Below are positions 7,144-8,762 of a stretch of 8,762 nt of DNA, in pieces (position 1 is the first letter of the stretch; each line of letters starts with the position of its first letter). The translations under genes and the position numbers were made by a program. The notes beneath the pieces were generated by a model. That model was not told the DNA's origin. It saw only the letters and a list, made by a program, of their open reading frames with translations, and ran no database searches. The stretch is from Flavobacteriales bacterium (GTDB lineage Bacteria > Bacteroidota > Bacteroidia > Flavobacteriales > UBA7312). The stretch spans positions 1 through 8,762 of the forward strand of contig PKDP01000042.1 in the NCBI GenBank assembly GCA_002862585.1, given 5' to 3'.

Positions 7144-8189
7144 ATAGTTTATCACATATAGCTTGGCGAAAATTCAAGAAAAATAGTCTTGGAGTTTTTG
7201 GTCTTATCATTATCACTATTGCAGTAGTAATAAGTTTTTTAGGCTATGTTATTTTTCCAGATTCTACACCATATTCGAATCAGATGCATTTAGAATTATC
7301 CAAAAAAGAACCTTGTTTTACTACATTTTTTATTCTAGTGCCAAAAGAGAGTGTGTCTGAGGTTAATTTGTTTGAAAAAATGCTTTTTGGACAAGAGTCG
7401 CAGTTTGAAGAAATTCCTATTTCAACATATAGAGAAGATAATGGGTTATTGTGGTATACGCCATTTGACAGTCAGTATGAGCAGAAGTTTAGCGATAGTA
7501 ATTATTTAATTTCTGAACGCACTTATATTTTAGGAACGGATTCCTTTGGAAGAGACTTGTTAAGCCGGATTTTGTGTGGAACAAGAGTGTCTCTATCAGT
7601 AGGTTTTATTTCGGTTTTCATTTCTCTTTTGATTGGTATATCCTTAGGAGCTATTGCTGGATATTATAGAGGTAGAGTAGATGATGCCATAATGTGGCTT
7701 GTAAATGTGGTATGGTCTATTCCTACTTTGCTTATGGTTATTGCTGTATCCTTAGCTTTAGGTAAAGGCTTTTGGCAAGTGTTTGTTGCTGTAGGTCTTA
7801 CTATGTGGGTAGAGGTTGCTAGAATTGTTCGCGGTGAAGTGTTAAGCGTTAGGGAAAATGAATATGTAGAGGCAGCTAAAACCTTAGGCTTTAGTCACTT
7901 TCGTATTCTTTTCAAGCATATTTTACCAAATGTAATGGGTGCAGTGATTGTAATTTCTGCCGCTAATTTTGCGTCTGCAATCCTTATTGAGGCTGGCTTG
8001 AGTTTCTTAGGAATTGGTGCTCAGCCTCCTATGCCTTCTTGGGGGACAATGATTAAAGACCACTACGCTTTCATAGTAATGGGTAAATCTTATTTAGCCA
8101 TATTCCCAGGAATAGCGATTATGTTGCTCGTCTTATCTTTTGTTTTACTCGGTAATGCTTTGCGAGACGCCTTAGATGTACGCTCTTAG
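7140..8189 (+). CDS. ABC transporter permease, DppC/OppC type
   Basis: 349 residues. TM1 is at about 17-39. After a long loop comes the DppC/OppC hallmark LGTDSFGRDLLSRILCGTR (131-149), then helices at about 150-174, 183-207 and 211-225, the EAA loop EYVEAAKTLG...HILPN (241-264) that docks on the ATPase, and IEAGLSFLGIGAQPPMPSWG (283-302). Final helices are at about 264-285 and 318-341. Family members form one half of the inner-membrane channel for di- or oligopeptide (or related) uptake, pairing with a DppB/OppB permease, ATPases and a binding protein; none of these is in the window. The loop at about 41-128 is larger than in E. coli DppC (about 300 residues in all), adding some 45-50 residues on the periplasmic side. 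The start ATG 7140 overlaps the glycosyltransferase stop by four bases. The 3' end overlaps the opposite-strand atoE stop. Confidence 0.92.
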   Translation: MNSLSHIAWRKFKKNSLGVFGLIIITIAVVISFLGYVIFPDSTPYSNQMHLELSKKEPCFTTFFILVPKESVSEVNLFEKMLFGQESQFEEIPISTYREDNGLLWYTPFDSQYEQKFSDSNYLISERTYILGTDSFGRDLLSRILCGTRVSLSVGFISVFISLLIGISLGAIAGYYRGRVDDAIMWLVNVVWSIPTLLMVIAVSLALGKGFWQVFVAVGLTMWVEVARIVRGEVLSVRENEYVEAAKTLGFSHFRILFKHILPNVMGAVIVISAANFASAILIEAGLSFLGIGAQPPMPSWGTMIKDHYAFIVMGKSYLAIFPGIAIMLLVLSFVLLGNALRDALDVRS

Positions 8190-8762
8190 AAAATTAATAG
8201 TGCAGTAATAAAAATCACAATTCCCGCTAACATTAGAAGTAAGCTGTAAGGTAATATTTCTTTAGCCTTAAGTCCTGTAATTCCCAATAGAGGTAATGCC
8301 CAGAAGGGTTGCAGCATATTTGTAATTTGATCGCCATAGGCAAGAGCCATCACAGATTTCCAATATGGCACATTGAGTTGACTTGCCGCTTCAATAATGA
8401 TTGGCCCTTGTACGCCCCACTGTCCACCACCACTTGGTACAAAAACATTTACAATTCCGGCACTAAAGAAGGTGAAAATCGGGAAGGTGGTTGAGTTTGA
8501 GATACTCACGAAAAAATCAGAAAATACACTTACCAATCCAGAACTATTCATGAGCCCCATGATTCCAAAATACAGAGGGAACTGAATTAGTATACCGCTT
8601 GCACTTCCAATAGCTTGATTTATGCCTTTCAGAAAACTGCTGAAACTAGCGTGTAAGCTAATTCCTAAACCCAATAAGAAAAGGTTAATGAAATTTGGTG
8701 TGATAAAACTTAGTGATAACTCTTCTGGTAATAGAATTGCTTTGTAAAAGCAATAGAATAAA
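8186..8762 (-). CDS. atoE: AtoE-type short-chain fatty acid transporter (5' partial)
   Basis: The frame stays open to the right edge, giving 191 visible residues; the apparent TTG start at 8674 is internal, since the codons before it continue the family sequence (ITPNFINLFL). Family members have about 440 residues, so this is roughly the C-terminal 40-45%. Diagnostic stretches: LQFP-like ILIQFPLYFGIMG, and the highly conserved NVFVPSGGGQWGVQGP (encoded at about 8402-8449), followed by AYGDQITNMLQPFWALPLLGI. Several membrane helices are visible, the last at the C-terminus. AtoE family proteins (PF02667) import short-chain fatty acids such as acetoacetate or butyrate through the inner membrane. 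No metabolic partner is visible, so the substrate here is inferred from the family only. The stop codon TAA overlaps the permease TAG in convergent orientation; no terminator hairpin is seen there. Confidence 0.9.
   Translation of the reverse strand, partial: LFYCFYKAILLPEELSLSFITPNFINLFLLGLGISLHASFSSFLKGINQAIGSASGILIQFPLYFGIMGLMNSSGLVSVFSDFFVSISNSTTFPIFTFFSAGIVNVFVPSGGGQWGVQGPIIIEAASQLNVPYWKSVMALAYGDQITNMLQPFWALPLLGITGLKAKEILPYSLLLMLAGIVIFITALLIF

Noticed and set aside
8736..8754. Perfect inverted repeat ATTGCTTT-GTA-AAAGCAAT, possible hairpin
   Set aside because: It lies inside the atoE coding frame, is A/T-rich with a 3-base loop and has no T-run after it; it is likely chance.

Overview
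This window looks like a compact, AT-rich piece of Bacteroidota chromosome, most likely from a marine Flavobacteriales-type organism. The reasons are an outer-membrane barrel of the PorV/PorQ type, a neighbouring surface protein with a type IX secretion (T9SS)-like C-terminal domain, starts that mostly lack a Shine-Dalgarno sequence, and a greA–HIT gene pair of the kind found in this phylum. The exact taxon is an inference; no rRNA or other taxonomic marker is present.

Layout. Bases 1-2545 hold the 3' part of a very large secreted or surface protein, whose 5' end lies off the left edge. A PorV/PorQ-family barrel gene (2558-3595) follows after 12 bases, and a strong intrinsic terminator (3621-3660) comes after that. 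The greA gene (start set at 3674) and a HIT-family gene follow, overlapping by one base (TAGTG). The HIT gene runs 9 bases into the 3' end of ruvC, which lies on the minus strand. Only 19 bases separate the proposed ruvC start from a divergent plus-strand cluster of three genes: a flippase-like membrane protein (LPG-synthase TM family), a family 2 glycosyltransferase and a DppC/OppC-type ABC permease. Each junction in this cluster is a 4-base ATGA overlap. The permease stop overlaps the stop of a minus-strand atoE-type short-chain fatty acid transporter, whose N-terminal half lies off the right edge.

With these starts, only about 109 of 8762 bases are non-coding: 2546-2557, 3596-3673 and 5095-5113. 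There is no gene-free stretch above 300 bases, and I saw no tRNA, rRNA, CRISPR, insertion sequence or phage gene.

How the genes fit together. The first two genes probably serve the cell surface: a T9SS-type cargo and an outer-membrane partner of the PorV class. GreA (transcript cleavage) and RuvC (Holliday junction cutting) are housekeeping genes. The flippase-like, glycosyltransferase and permease genes are likely translated together and may act on a lipid-linked envelope sugar, although the permease is of the peptide-uptake type and its role in the cluster is unclear. I did not find a clearly new system. The best leads are the surface-protein/PorV pair with its unusual C-terminal tail, and the terminator placed right against greA.
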